Source: Desulfarculus baarsii DSM 2075
GTDB taxonomy: Bacteria; Desulfobacterota; Desulfarculia; Desulfarculales; Desulfarculaceae
Length of the DNA stretch: 64,000 nucleotides
Direction: 5' to 3'
NCBI RefSeq assembly: GCF_000143965.1
Contig: NC_014365.1
Span: 3,189,501-3,253,500 of the forward strand
Below, one piece after another: positions 24,170-32,533 of this stretch; position 1 is the first letter of the stretch; every line of letters begins with the position of its first letter. The notes beneath the pieces are model-generated. The model saw only the letters and a list, made by a program, of their open reading frames with translations. It had not been told where the DNA came from and did not search any database. A program made the translations under genes and the position numbers.

Positions 24170-25116
24170 AACTGATAATCCAGATCCCCTGCTACAACGA
24201 AGAAGCAAACATCGCCGAGACCCTGGCCTGTCTGCCCCGGCGACTGCCCGGCGTGGACACCATCGAATGGCTCATCATCGACGACGGCTCCACCGACGGC
24301 ACCGTGGCCGCGGCCAAAGCCGCCGGGGCCGACCACGTGGTCAGCCTCAAACCCAACAAGGGCCTGGCCCGCGCCTTCATGGCCGGACTCAACGCCTCCC
24401 TGCGCGCCGGGGCCGACATCATCGTCAACACCGACGCCGACAACCAATACAACGCCGGCGACATCCCCAAGCTGATCCAGCCGATCATCAACGGCCAAGC
24501 CGATTTCGTCATCGGCGCACGGCCCATCCGCGAAACGACGGACTTTTCGGCGGTCAAGCGCTTCCTGCAAATGCTGGGCAGTTGGGTCGTGCGCAAGGCC
24601 AGCGGAACCGACATCCCCGACGCGCCCAGCGGCTTCCGGGCCATGAACCGCAAGACCGCGCTCTGCCTCAATGTTTTCGACAACTACACCTACACCCTGG
24701 AGACGATCATCCAGGCCGGCGCCGAAAACATGGAAATCGTTTCGGTGCCCATCCGCACCAACCCCGTGTCGCGCCAATCGCGCCTGGTCAAGAGCGTGCC
24801 CAGCTACGTCAAGCGCTCCATGGCCACCATCGTCCGCTCGCTGGTCTTTTATCGGCCGTTCCATTTTTTCAGCTTTTTGGGCGCGGCGCCCTTTGTAGGC
24901 TCGACGTTTCTGGCCGTGCGCTGGCTGGTGTTGTACTGGGGCGGCACTTCGCGGGCCCACGTGCCCAGCCTGGTGGTGGCCGCCGTGCTGGCCTTCGTGG
25001 CCTTCCAGTGCTGGTTCACCGGCTTGGTGCTCAGCTGTTTTTCGACCCAGCGTCGGATGTTGGCCGAGGTCCAGCGGGCCCAGCGTGGGCAGGAATTGGG
25101 CGGTGGCTTGGGCTAG
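24166..25116 (+). CDS. Family 2 glycosyltransferase, polyprenyl-phosphate sugar synthase type
   Basis: The 316-residue GT-A fold begins KLIIQIPCYNEEANIAETL. Motifs are WLIIDDGSTDGTVAAA, the metal-binding DxD at NTDADNQY, and a SGFRAMNRKTALCL acceptor-side block. After about residue 225 come two hydrophobic segments (FFSFLGAAPFVGSTFLAVRWL and VVAAVLAFVAFQCWFTGLVL), the GtrB/DPM1-like C-terminal membrane anchor. It probably transfers a sugar from a nucleotide-sugar to polyprenyl phosphate on the cytoplasmic face. The ATGA overlap with the GT-C-like gene suggests it supplies that protein. Its stop overlaps by 4 nt the convergent flippase-like gene. Confidence 0.9.
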   Translation: MKLIIQIPCYNEEANIAETLACLPRRLPGVDTIEWLIIDDGSTDGTVAAAKAAGADHVVSLKPNKGLARAFMAGLNASLRAGADIIVNTDADNQYNAGDIPKLIQPIINGQADFVIGARPIRETTDFSAVKRFLQMLGSWVVRKASGTDIPDAPSGFRAMNRKTALCLNVFDNYTYTLETIIQAGAENMEIVSVPIRTNPVSRQSRLVKSVPSYVKRSMATIVRSLVFYRPFHFFSFLGAAPFVGSTFLAVRWLVLYWGGTSRAHVPSLVVAAVLAFVAFQCWFTGLVLSCFSTQRRMLAEVQRAQRGQELGGGLG

Positions 25117-26069
25117 GCCCCGGCCGATGGCGAGCCGCCCGGGGCCGCGCGCATGTAGGCCGCAATAAAAGGCAGACCGGCCAGGGCGGGCATGACGTAA
25201 CGCATGGTGCACAACAGCCCCAAGGCCGCGCCGACGGCCGGGCTGAAATAGCCGGCGTAGAGGTAGATCAACGCCGCGTCCCGCGCGCCGACGCCGGCGA
25301 ACGAAAAGGGCAGCAGCCCCGCGAAGATGGCCAGGGCCGTCAGGCTGAAGCTGACCACCAGGCCCACCTGGGCGTTGAGGGCCAGGATAAACAGCCAGAT
25401 CTGCAACAGATGCATCAACCACAGCGCCAGCGAGGCCAGGGCCACCCGCAGGCCGGCCGCCGGCGAGGCGGCCAACTGCCGCTGCATGACGCTCCACGAC
25501 TGTTCGGTGCGCCCAATGAATTCCCGCGCCTTGGCCCAGGGGATCAGCCGGGCCAGGCCGAAAAACAGCCCGGCCAAACGCCGGCTGACCAATAGCGACA
25601 GCCCGATCACCCACAAGCAGGCCGCCGCCACGCCCAGCCCACGCACCACGGCGTCGGCGCTTTGCAGCACCAAAAGCCCCACCAAGCACCAGCTAAGCAG
25701 CGAAAGCACGTCGCAGAGCTTTTCAAAAAGCACCACGCTGAGGGCCGCCGGGCCGGTCATGTGGCCTTTGTTGCGCATGAAATAGGCCTTGGACAGATCG
25801 CCGATCTTGGAGGGCAAGACCATGTTGAGCGTGCTGGCCGCCAGCACCAGCTTGAGCGCCTCGCCCAGGCCAACGTTGGCCCAACGAGGCACCAACAGCA
25901 AAAAACGCCACGCCGTAAACACGGTGATCGGCGCGACCATGGCCAGGCCGACCAGCAGCAAGCCGCCCCGGCAATGCAGCACGACGGCGATGAATGCGTC
26001 CAGGTCGATAAGGCTGTAGATGGCCGCCAACAGGCCCAGGCTGATGACGATGGCGATCAGCCGCTTCAT
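25113..26069 (-). CDS. Flippase-like integral membrane protein (UPF0104/YbhN family)
   Basis: The 318-residue protein has about eight hydrophobic helices and no soluble domain. The signature regions are RFLLLVPRWANVGLGEALKLV, STLNMVLPSKIGDLSKAYFM and VVLFEKLCDVLSLLSW. It belongs to the lysylphosphatidylglycerol-synthase-TM / flippase-like family, members of which occur near polyprenyl-phosphate sugar genes (AglD-type) and lipid modification genes. A role in moving or presenting the lipid-linked sugar is inferred, not shown. It starts 1 nt after the stop of the upstream toroidal protein gene, so the two are translated together. It converges on the GT2 gene. Confidence 0.82.
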   Translation of the reverse strand: MKRLIAIVISLGLLAAIYSLIDLDAFIAVVLHCRGGLLLVGLAMVAPITVFTAWRFLLLVPRWANVGLGEALKLVLAASTLNMVLPSKIGDLSKAYFMRNKGHMTGPAALSVVLFEKLCDVLSLLSWCLVGLLVLQSADAVVRGLGVAAACLWVIGLSLLVSRRLAGLFFGLARLIPWAKAREFIGRTEQSWSVMQRQLAASPAAGLRVALASLALWLMHLLQIWLFILALNAQVGLVVSFSLTALAIFAGLLPFSFAGVGARDAALIYLYAGYFSPAVGAALGLLCTMRYVMPALAGLPFIAAYMRAAPGGSPSAGA

Positions 26070-26070
26070 G

Positions 26071-27678
26071 TCATAAACGCCTTTCCAGCCGCAGGGCCTG
26101 GCCGTCGGCCGGTCGTGGCTGGCCAGGGATCAGCTCCAGCCACTCCTGGAGCTGGCCTTGCTGATAGGTGCGGCTCATGGCGATGTAGATCGATGTCTGA
26201 TCGCAGCCGATGGCCACTCGCTCCACCGCCGACCAATCCGGGCAGTTCAGCTCGTCGGTTATCGTCCAGCCGCCGTCCGCGAAGCGAAACACCCGCCGAA
26301 AGCGGTGCGGCGACTCTCGCCGGCCAACGATCAACAGTCGCTGCAACACACGGCGCACCAAGTCCGGGGCCAGCCGTCCCACGCTGAGCATGCCCAAGCG
26401 CAGAATTAGCAACCTGGTGGTGGTCATCAGGCTCTGCTTGGCCCAACTCAGGTGGCCGGCCACGCTGATTGCATCGTCGCTCAACTCCAGGTCGTAGTCG
26501 CCGCACATATGACCCACGGCGTTGCGCGCCTTTTTGCCCCGGCGTTCCACCACCGAAAGCTGGCTGTCGCTGATCGCCAAGGCGTCATCCTTGAATAGCT
26601 TGAAGGCCCCGCCCTTGTTCAGGCCGGCGTAAAGCTCGTAGCCAGAGCGCCGCTCCACCAGCAGCCCCGCCTCGGCAAACCACAGCCGCCCCTGGGGCCG
26701 GGGGCCGGGTTCGGGCCGCTGCTCCACGAAATCGCGCCAGGTCAGCAGATAGTTGATCACGTGATGGCCCAGGATGTGGTCGTCGCCGTGGCAGGCCTCC
26801 AGGCCGCCGCGCAAGGCGCGCGCGAAGCGGGTGTTGAGATCCAAGGCCGGCGGATGCCAGCGGCCGGCCAGCTCGAAGCCGTGCGGAAAATAATTATAGG
26901 TGTTGCGGCTGCAATATTCGCCGCCCAACGTGCCGTCGGGGTGCATGAGTTGGGCCACGAAATCGATGGCTTGGCGCAGGGGCTCGCGTAGCCCCAGCCC
27001 TGGGCGCAGGCGATCCAGATCAGCCAGATAGGCGATGGTCAACGTCAGATAACCGGGGTCGCAACCGTCGTATTCGGGAAACCAGCCCTCGGCGCGCCGC
27101 CACGCGAGCAACTGCCTGACCCGTTCTTCAATGGCCGTTTCGAAGCGCTCCGTGCCCAATAGCTCGGCGCTCTTGGCCAGGCCCAGCGCGACCAGGGCCT
27201 GATGGTTGGACAGCTGGCCCGACTCCTGGCGTTGGGCCAGCCAGACCGCCCGTTTTTCGACAAAACGCAGCAGATCATCGTCGTCCAGGCCCAGCAGCAG
27301 CATGCTCTCGGCAAAGGCCAGCAGGGTGAACGCCGCCGCGCCCAAGGCCTTTTCAAAGGGGTAATAATCGTCGCACGAGCCATCGGCGTGGGCCGAGGCC
27401 GCCGCGAAGCCGATGCCGGCCCGCACCCACTGTCGCAGGGCCTCTTGGCCGCGCCACGGGTTGTCGGGCAGATCCAGGGCGTACACCAGCGCCAGAGGGT
27501 AGACGAACTCCTGGGACATACCGCAGGGAAAATCGATGATTTTGTAGTGCCAGTGGTTGCGGTCGAAGCAGCCATGGGTGGGGCTGTGACGGTTGCGATC
27601 CTGCAAGGTGAGAATCTTGGGGATATCGGCCAGAGCCTTGGCGGCGAAGAGGTCGCGGATCGAGGTTACCGTGGTCAT
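26071..27678 (-). CDS. Putative alpha/alpha-toroid protein, heparinase II/III-like C-terminus
   Basis: A 535-residue soluble protein without signal peptide. Residues about 1-330 are helical repeats of the toroidal type, with clustered Trp/His/Tyr (HGCFDRNHWHYKIIDFPCGM, DGSCDDYYPFEKALGAAAF, YCSRNTYNYFPHGFELAGRW). The remainder looks like a beta-sandwich (LWFAEAGLLVERRSGYELYA, GGAFKLFKDDALAISDS). This resembles heparinase II/III-like or related polysaccharide-active folds, but I cannot place it firmly. The ATG at 27678 is used; the frame extends to 27921 only through the tRNA-Ala region. Coupling with the flippase-like gene and its position beside the GT genes suggest a part in glycan handling. 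Confidence 0.62.
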   Translation of the reverse strand: MTTVTSIRDLFAAKALADIPKILTLQDRNRHSPTHGCFDRNHWHYKIIDFPCGMSQEFVYPLALVYALDLPDNPWRGQEALRQWVRAGIGFAAASAHADGSCDDYYPFEKALGAAAFTLLAFAESMLLLGLDDDDLLRFVEKRAVWLAQRQESGQLSNHQALVALGLAKSAELLGTERFETAIEERVRQLLAWRRAEGWFPEYDGCDPGYLTLTIAYLADLDRLRPGLGLREPLRQAIDFVAQLMHPDGTLGGEYCSRNTYNYFPHGFELAGRWHPPALDLNTRFARALRGGLEACHGDDHILGHHVINYLLTWRDFVEQRPEPGPRPQGRLWFAEAGLLVERRSGYELYAGLNKGGAFKLFKDDALAISDSQLSVVERRGKKARNAVGHMCGDYDLELSDDAISVAGHLSWAKQSLMTTTRLLILRLGMLSVGRLAPDLVRRVLQRLLIVGRRESPHRFRRVFRFADGGWTITDELNCPDWSAVERVAIGCDQTSIYIAMSRTYQQGQLQEWLELIPGQPRPADGQALRLERRL

Positions 27679-27830
27679 GACGGCGCTTTTACCTTTCACG
27701 ACGGAGCGGCCACGCCGGGCAGGTGGGCGGCTGAATTCACAGCGGATTTTAGCCGTCCACCTGGCCAAAGGCAACAGGCATTCATCGTCGTTTCCGTTCG
27801 GCGTCGAACGCCGCCACGCCAACGGCGAAA

Positions 27831-27857
27831 GGGCCACGGATTGATCATCCGTGGCCC
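27831..27857 (-). terminator. Terminator of tRNA-Ala
   Basis: An 11-bp perfect stem GGGCCACGGAT/ATCCGTGGCCC with a TGATC loop lies 16 nt past the tRNA 3' end. On the minus strand it is followed by a short TTTC. It separates the tRNA from the toroidal protein gene; the rest of the gap (27679-27830) shows nothing recognisable. Confidence 0.8.
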
Positions 27858-27872
27858 TTGGCTTTTCGTACT

Positions 27873-27948
27873 TGGTGGAGCTAAGGGGGCTCGAACCCCT
27901 GACCTCTTGACTGCCAGTCAAGCGCTCTCCCAGCTGAGCTATAGCCCC
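27873..27948 (-). tRNA. tRNA-Ala (anticodon GGC)
   Basis: 76 nt with encoded CCA. It has acceptor GGGGCTA, D arm GCTCAGCTGGGAGAGC, anticodon arm CTTGA-CTGGCAG-TCAAG with GGC, and T arm CAGGGG-TTCGAAC-CCCC. The discriminator is A. It has its own promoter upstream and a terminator downstream. Confidence 0.97.
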
Positions 27949-27961
27949 AAGCGCGGGTCAT

Positions 27962-27990
27962 TATCTATCAGATGCCGCTTGGCTTGTCAA
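27962..27990 (-). promoter_or_regulatory. Promoter of tRNA-Ala
   Basis: On the minus strand TTGACA (27985-27990) and TAGATA (27962-27967) are spaced by 17 nt; the overlapping GATAAT would give 19 nt. The transcript would start a few bases before the tRNA. Confidence 0.8.
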
Positions 27991-28064
27991 CGGTCCGACG
28001 CATAATTATCTGGCCGCCATCGCCCCACCGACGGCCGGAGGCGGGTCGCGCAATTAACGTCCCG

Positions 28065-28093
28065 TTGACGGGGGAAAAGCCTTCTGCTATAGA
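28065..28093 (+). promoter_or_regulatory. Sigma-70 promoter of the 561-codon frame/moaA unit
   Basis: TTGACG (28065-28070), a 17-nt spacer and TATAGA (28088-28093) precede the gene at 28123. Transcription would start near 28100, leaving a leader of about 23 nt that contains GGGAG. Confidence 0.75.
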
Positions 28094-28122
28094 ATATCAA
28101 CAATTTGGCCCACGGGAGCGCC

Positions 28123-29790
28123 ATGAGCCAACGAAAGCGGGCTTTCCAGGAAGTAATAATCAACCAGACGCCCTTGTGGGACTATTTCGCCGCCAGCGCC
28201 GAGGCCGTCGACTTTGATCATCTGCGTCAGGCCCTGGATTTTCTGCACATCGACGGCGGACTTATCGCCGCCTACGGCCCCGACTACCCCCTGGTCGAGC
28301 CGCGCGAGTTGGCCCCGCCCCTGGATTCTCCGCTGATCGAGCACACCAGCCTGCCGGCCTTCAGCATGGTCGTCTTCGACCGTCCGTTAAGTTATCAGGA
28401 CGAAGGTTTTCAGTTCGATCTGCTCACGCCCGAGGGCCGGCCCAGCGACCCCAGCCTGGCCGCCGCCAACCGCCAAGCCTTTCGCGGCCGGCTGCCGCGC
28501 AACCTTTGGGGCCGCATGGAGCGGATCATCGGCCGCCGGGCGGTGACTCCCCTGGCCAACTACCCCGACATTTTCGAGTTGGTCACGCACATGGACCGCG
28601 CCCACGTCCTGGCCCGCGACGCCAGCGGCGAATTCCGCATGCTGGGCGTGTTCGCCTCCCTGCCCTCGGACCTGGACGGCGAGATCAAGCGCTTCGGCCG
28701 GCATATCGGCAAGTTCAGCCCTGGCGACAACGAAAGATACGCCGCCAACCGCCTGTTCGTCTATCGCTTCCTGATGGAGCAGACCGGCATGCCCATCTGC
28801 GGCGAGCGCCACACCTCGGCGGCCTTGTTCGCCCGCCGCCTGATGCAGCGCCGCGAGCGCTTCATCATCAAGGTGCTGGGTCAGAGCGACCGAGCCATCA
28901 CCACCCTGACCAGCCATGGCGCGCACAACTCGTTGCCTCGCGTGGAAAAGGTCGCCCTGGTTCAGGCCGCCGCCTGTGATCCCGAACGCCTGGCGCGCAT
29001 CCGCCAGGAGGGCTTTTTCCTCGATCCGGCCCGCCAGGTGGTCATCCTGCGCGTGCGTTATCAGCAGCACGCCTATCACGTCGACAACGTCATGGAAGAC
29101 CGCGCCTGCTCGGTGCTGGCCCAGGAGCTGATCCATCCGGTCAACGGCAGAGTCCTGGGCGAAGTGGACGTGCTGGGCCTCAACCAGGATCGCCTGCTGC
29201 AACTAAACGACATCGTGCGCGGCGAGTATCAGGGCGACATCGTCTATCGCGGCCGCGAGGTGATCTCCTCCACCGGCGCCATCGACGACCGGCTGCGCTT
29301 TCTGGTCGCCTGGCTGCAAAAAAACCGCTTCCAGATCGCCGACTACAGCCCCGACCACTTCGATCGCATCCTCAAAGTGGTTTTGAAGTTCCTTGGCGAA
29401 CCGACCCACGCCGAGGATTTGACCCGCCACGAAGAATTGGCCCAAGAAGCCCAGACCTTGCTGGCCGAATTGCGCCTGTCCCACCGACTCCGCCTGCTGG
29501 AGCGTCTGGTGCGCACCCGCTCTGACTCCGAGGGGCGCAAGCTGCAACACGCGCAGATCCTGGTCATCCTCAATCATTTTTTGGGCACCGAGGGCGAAGA
29601 ACTGGCCGCCCAGCATCCCAAAGTCATGCGCAAGCTGCTGCGCATCTGCGTGCGCTACCTCGACCAACCCTACCTACGGCGGCAATACCTGGCCAAGACG
29701 CCCAAGACCCAATACGACCATAACCTGCTGGACGAATACGAACGCCTGACCCAGTTCGTGGAGCAGTGCCAGATCATGGTCGGCCGTTGA
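28123..29790 (+). CDS. Hypothetical protein of 555 residues, family not recognised
   Basis: The ATG at 28123 has GGGAG 4 nt upstream and a clean promoter; the frame extends six codons further. The protein is soluble with no signal peptide or Cys motif. Its N-terminal third is mixed alpha/beta (HIDGGLIAAYGPDYPLVEPR, LPAFSMVVFDRPLSYQDEGF). The middle has several His/Glu/Arg-rich stretches (MPICGERHTSAALFARRLMQR, VRYQQHAYHVDNVMEDRACS, AQELIHPVNGRVLGEVDVLG). From residue about 430 it is helical and charged (TRHEELAQEAQTLLAELRLSH, LRICVRYLDQPYLRRQYLAK). No nucleotide-binding or known catalytic motif is evident. Codon composition looks like its neighbours. moaA follows 52 nt downstream. Function unknown. 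Confidence 0.8.
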   Translation: MSQRKRAFQEVIINQTPLWDYFAASAEAVDFDHLRQALDFLHIDGGLIAAYGPDYPLVEPRELAPPLDSPLIEHTSLPAFSMVVFDRPLSYQDEGFQFDLLTPEGRPSDPSLAAANRQAFRGRLPRNLWGRMERIIGRRAVTPLANYPDIFELVTHMDRAHVLARDASGEFRMLGVFASLPSDLDGEIKRFGRHIGKFSPGDNERYAANRLFVYRFLMEQTGMPICGERHTSAALFARRLMQRRERFIIKVLGQSDRAITTLTSHGAHNSLPRVEKVALVQAAACDPERLARIRQEGFFLDPARQVVILRVRYQQHAYHVDNVMEDRACSVLAQELIHPVNGRVLGEVDVLGLNQDRLLQLNDIVRGEYQGDIVYRGREVISSTGAIDDRLRFLVAWLQKNRFQIADYSPDHFDRILKVVLKFLGEPTHAEDLTRHEELAQEAQTLLAELRLSHRLRLLERLVRTRSDSEGRKLQHAQILVILNHFLGTEGEELAAQHPKVMRKLLRICVRYLDQPYLRRQYLAKTPKTQYDHNLLDEYERLTQFVEQCQIMVGR

Positions 29791-29842
29791 CGGCGGGGCC
29801 CGCGGCGGCTACAATCCCTTAAAGCCCCCCCGCGAGGACCAC

Positions 29843-30889
29843 ATGGCCAAACCCGGCGGAAAGAGCCGTTTCATCCAGCCCGACGAGATGCTCGTCGACG
29901 GCCACGGCCGCATGCTCAATTATCTGCGCGTATCGCTGACCGACCGCTGCAATTTTCGCTGTATTTATTGCATGCCGCCCGGCGGCGTGGACAAGATCCC
30001 CCACGACGACATCCTCAGCCTGGAGGAAATCGCCCGCGTGGCCCGCGTGGCCGTGGCCATGGGCGTAGACAAGATCCGCCTGACCGGCGGCGAGCCATTG
30101 CTGCGGCGCAACTTGCCAGTTTTGCTCGATAAGCTCTCGAGCATCCAGCCCCGGCCAGATATCCGCCTGACCACCAACGGCTTTTTTCTGAGCGCGGCCC
30201 TGCCCTGGCTGCTGGCTGGCGGCGTCAGCGCCGTCAACGTCAGCCTGGACACCCTGAGGCCCGACCGCTTCGCCGCCATCAGCGGCCTGCCGCCCCAGGC
30301 CGGCCCCCGCGCCCTGGACGCGGTGCTGGGCGGCATCCGCGCCGCCGTGGCCCAGGGTGGCCTGCGGGTCAAGGTCAACACGGTGCCCCTGGCCGGCTTG
30401 AACGACGACGAGGTCGCCGACTTCGCCCGCCTGGCCGCTCAACTGGGCGTGGCCGTGCGTTTCATCGAATACATGCCCGTGGGCCGACTGACCCGCTATC
30501 GGCCCGAGCGCTTCATCAGCTCCGACGAGGTGCTGGGACGGTTGGCCGCGTTGGGCTCCCTGGCGGCCATCGACCACGATCCGGCCGACGGGCCGGCCCA
30601 ACGCTTCGCCCTGCCCGGCGGCCGTGGCGAAGTCGGCGTGATCAGCGCCATATCCAGCCATTTCTGCGCCACCTGCAACCGTCTGCGCCTCACCGCCGAC
30701 GGTCGGCTGGCCCCCTGCCTGTTCAGCGACGAAACCATCGCTCTACGGCCCACGCTGCGCTCCGGGGTCGACGACCGTCAGATCAGCGCCCTGCTAGCCC
30801 TGGCCGCCCGGCGCAAACCCAGCCGTCACCAGCATCAGCCGGCCGACGTCGCCGCCACCGGCTGTCAGATGTCCAACCTGGGCGGCTAA
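29843..30889 (+). CDS. moaA: GTP 3',8-cyclase MoaA
   Basis: The 348-residue radical SAM enzyme makes 3',8-cyclo-7,8-dihydro-GTP, the first step in molybdenum cofactor synthesis. The N-terminal [4Fe-4S] motif is RCNFRCIYCMPPGG (Cys36, Cys40, Cys43). IRLTGGEPLLRRNLP contacts SAM. The C-terminal cluster motif SSHFCATCNRLRLTADGRLAPC holds the second Fe-S site, and the protein ends MSNLGG, the essential C-terminal Gly-Gly. All family hallmarks are intact. No other moa or moe gene is in the window; the neighbours are a DUF1992 gene 23 nt downstream and the unrecognised gene upstream, so this is probably one message. Confidence 0.97.
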   Translation: MAKPGGKSRFIQPDEMLVDGHGRMLNYLRVSLTDRCNFRCIYCMPPGGVDKIPHDDILSLEEIARVARVAVAMGVDKIRLTGGEPLLRRNLPVLLDKLSSIQPRPDIRLTTNGFFLSAALPWLLAGGVSAVNVSLDTLRPDRFAAISGLPPQAGPRALDAVLGGIRAAVAQGGLRVKVNTVPLAGLNDDEVADFARLAAQLGVAVRFIEYMPVGRLTRYRPERFISSDEVLGRLAALGSLAAIDHDPADGPAQRFALPGGRGEVGVISAISSHFCATCNRLRLTADGRLAPCLFSDETIALRPTLRSGVDDRQISALLALAARRKPSRHQHQPADVAATGCQMSNLGG

Positions 30890-30912
30890 GCCGCCCGCAC
30901 CGGAGCGCCGCC

Positions 30913-31308
30913 ATGGCCTTGGGCTTTTTCGCCAAGCTGGCCGAGGAAAAGATCAGGCAGGCCGTCGAACGCGGCGAGATGGACGATCTGCCCGGCCTGG
31001 GCCAACCACTGGACTTTGAAGACGACGCCATGGTCCCGGAAGACCTGCGCATGGCCCACCACGTGCTCAAAAACGCCGGCTTCATCCCGCCCGAGGTAGA
31101 ACTGCGCGGCGAGATCGCCCGCACCGAGGAGCTGCTGGTCGCCGCGCCCGACGAAAAGGCCCGTTACATCGCCATCAAGCGGCTGAATTTTCTGACAATG
31201 AAGCTAGGCGAACTGCGCCCGCGCTCGGCCCTTCTGGATGAACACGCCTACGCCCAGCGTATCGTGGCCCGCCTGTGCCGCGACGCTTCCGGCGAGAAAG
31301 GCTCATAG
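30913..31308 (+). CDS. DUF1992 (DnaJ homologue subfamily C member 28-like) protein
   Basis: The 131-residue protein matches DUF1992 (DNAJC28 conserved region): LAEEKIRQAVERGEMDDLPGLGQPL near the start, then AHHVLKNAGFIPPEVELRGEI. There is no J domain or HPD motif, so it is not a working DnaJ. The family function is unknown. It sits between moaA (23 nt upstream) and an alpha/beta hydrolase that starts 1 nt after its stop. The ATG at 30913 is the only sensible start; the spacing suggests one operon. Confidence 0.86.
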   Translation: MALGFFAKLAEEKIRQAVERGEMDDLPGLGQPLDFEDDAMVPEDLRMAHHVLKNAGFIPPEVELRGEIARTEELLVAAPDEKARYIAIKRLNFLTMKLGELRPRSALLDEHAYAQRIVARLCRDASGEKGS

Positions 31309-31309
31309 C

Positions 31310-32098
31310 ATGGCCGGCCCCTTTGAGACCACCCCACCCCGCACGACCTGCCTCAACCCCAGCGCCAGCGGCGGCGACGTCTTGCTGGTCCACGGGGCCT
31401 GGCATGGCGCTTGGTGCTGGGAGTCGCTGACCCCCGGTTTGACCGCGACGGGCTGGCGCGTCCATCTGCTGGATCTGCCCGGCCACGGCGCCGACGTCTG
31501 GGCCTTGCCGGCCATGACCAGCATCAAACACTACGCCGACTACGTGGGCCGTTGCGTGGAGGCCATCGGCGCGCCGGCGTTGATCGGCCATTCGCTGGGC
31601 GGCTGGATCGTCCAAAAGCTCCTGGAGACACGCGATCTGCCGGCGGCGCTGATCTGTCCGCTGCCCGGCGGCGGGCTGCCGCTGCTGGGCCTACTGCGCC
31701 TGATGGCCGCCTACCCCCTGGCCACGACGGGCACGTTTTTGGGCCGCCCTTTGCGCATCGCCGACGAGGCCATGGCCCGGCGGTTGTTCCATCCACGCAT
31801 CCCCGTGGCCGAGCTACGGGCCAACCTGGCGCGCATGGTGGCCGAACCGGCGCGGGTGATGATCGAGATGGGCCTGGGCCTGGCCCGGGCTCGGGCGGCG
31901 GCCGGCGCGCGGCCCCGGCTGGTTATCGCCGCCGAAGATGATTTTTTCATCGCGGCCTCGGCGCTCGAGCGCCTGGCGCGGCGCATGTCGGCGCGGCTGG
32001 CCCTGTTGCCCGGCTATCCGCACAATCCCTGGGTCGACGACGAGCGCGGCCTGGTGCTTCAGGAATTGCAGCGTTTCTTGGCCGAGGCCGCCAAATAA
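31310..32098 (+). CDS. Alpha/beta hydrolase (EstC/hydroxynitrile-lyase-like branch)
   Basis: The 262-residue hydrolase starts its fold with VLLVHGAWHGAWCWESL (oxyanion HG and the aromatic WHGAWCW hallmark of the branch). LLDLPGHG follows, with the nucleophile elbow GHSLGG at Ser95. The acid is in VIAAEDDFFIAA and the likely His in LPGYPHNPWVDDE. Plant-type members of this branch include salicylate/methyl esterases and lyases, but the bacterial role is unknown. The ATG at 31310 begins 1 nt after the DUF1992 stop, and the end converges on rplQ with a minus-strand terminator between. Confidence 0.86.
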   Translation: MAGPFETTPPRTTCLNPSASGGDVLLVHGAWHGAWCWESLTPGLTATGWRVHLLDLPGHGADVWALPAMTSIKHYADYVGRCVEAIGAPALIGHSLGGWIVQKLLETRDLPAALICPLPGGGLPLLGLLRLMAAYPLATTGTFLGRPLRIADEAMARRLFHPRIPVAELRANLARMVAEPARVMIEMGLGLARARAAAGARPRLVIAAEDDFFIAASALERLARRMSARLALLPGYPHNPWVDDERGLVLQELQRFLAEAAK

Positions 32099-32128
32099 CA
32101 AACCGCCCGCGCCCGACGAAGCGGGCGG
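32094..32128 (-). terminator. Terminator of the ribosomal supercluster, downstream of rplQ
   Basis: On the minus strand CCGCCCGC-10 nt-GCGGGCGG (32103-32128) is followed by TTTGTTATTT. The hairpin lies 36 nt past the rplQ stop. The tail on the plus strand is not T-rich. Confidence 0.88.
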
Positions 32129-32164
32129 CAGGCGGTCTGACCTTGGCGCCGAAAACGCGCGGCG

Positions 32165-32533
32165 CTATTTGCTTTCGGAGGCCGAAACCAGCTCGACGAT
32201 GGCCATGGGGGCGGCGTCGCCACGGCGCACGCGGGTGGCCACCACCCGCACATAGCCGCCGGAGCGCTGCTGATAACGATCCTTGGCCTCGGCGAAGAGC
32301 TTGCCGCAGACGGTGTGGCTGTGCATATAGGCCTCGGCCAGGCGGCGGGCGTGCAGATCGCCGCGTTTGGCCAGGGTGATCATCTTGTCGGCGGCCTTTT
32401 TCAGCTCTTTGGCCTTGGCGTGGGTAGTCTCCACTTTGTCATGCTCAAAGAGCGCGGTCACCAGATTGCGCATCATGGCCTTGCGATGGGCCGAGTCGCG
32501 GGAGAGCTTCCTGGTAAGCGTGCGGTGTTTCAT
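32165..32533 (-). CDS. rplQ: 50S ribosomal protein L17
   Basis: 122 residues. The N-terminus [20 protein letters not shown] is canonical and binds 23S rRNA. The end [20 protein letters not shown] is the conserved C-terminal strand pair. It is last in the alpha part of the cluster. Its ATG overlaps the rpoA stop (ATGA at 32530-32533), indicating coupled translation. A terminator follows. Confidence 0.98.
   Translation of the reverse strand: MKHRTLTRKLSRDSAHRKAMMRNLVTALFEHDKVETTHAKAKELKKAADKMITLAKRGDLHARRLAEAYMHSHTVCGKLFAEAKDRYQQRSGGYVRVVATRVRRGDAAPMAIVELVSASESK

Noticed and set aside
17987-27948. Genomic island inserted at the tRNA-Ala gene
   Set aside because: The glycosylation genes lie on the 3' side of tRNA-Ala, but I see no integrase, no repeat of the tRNA end and no change in base composition.
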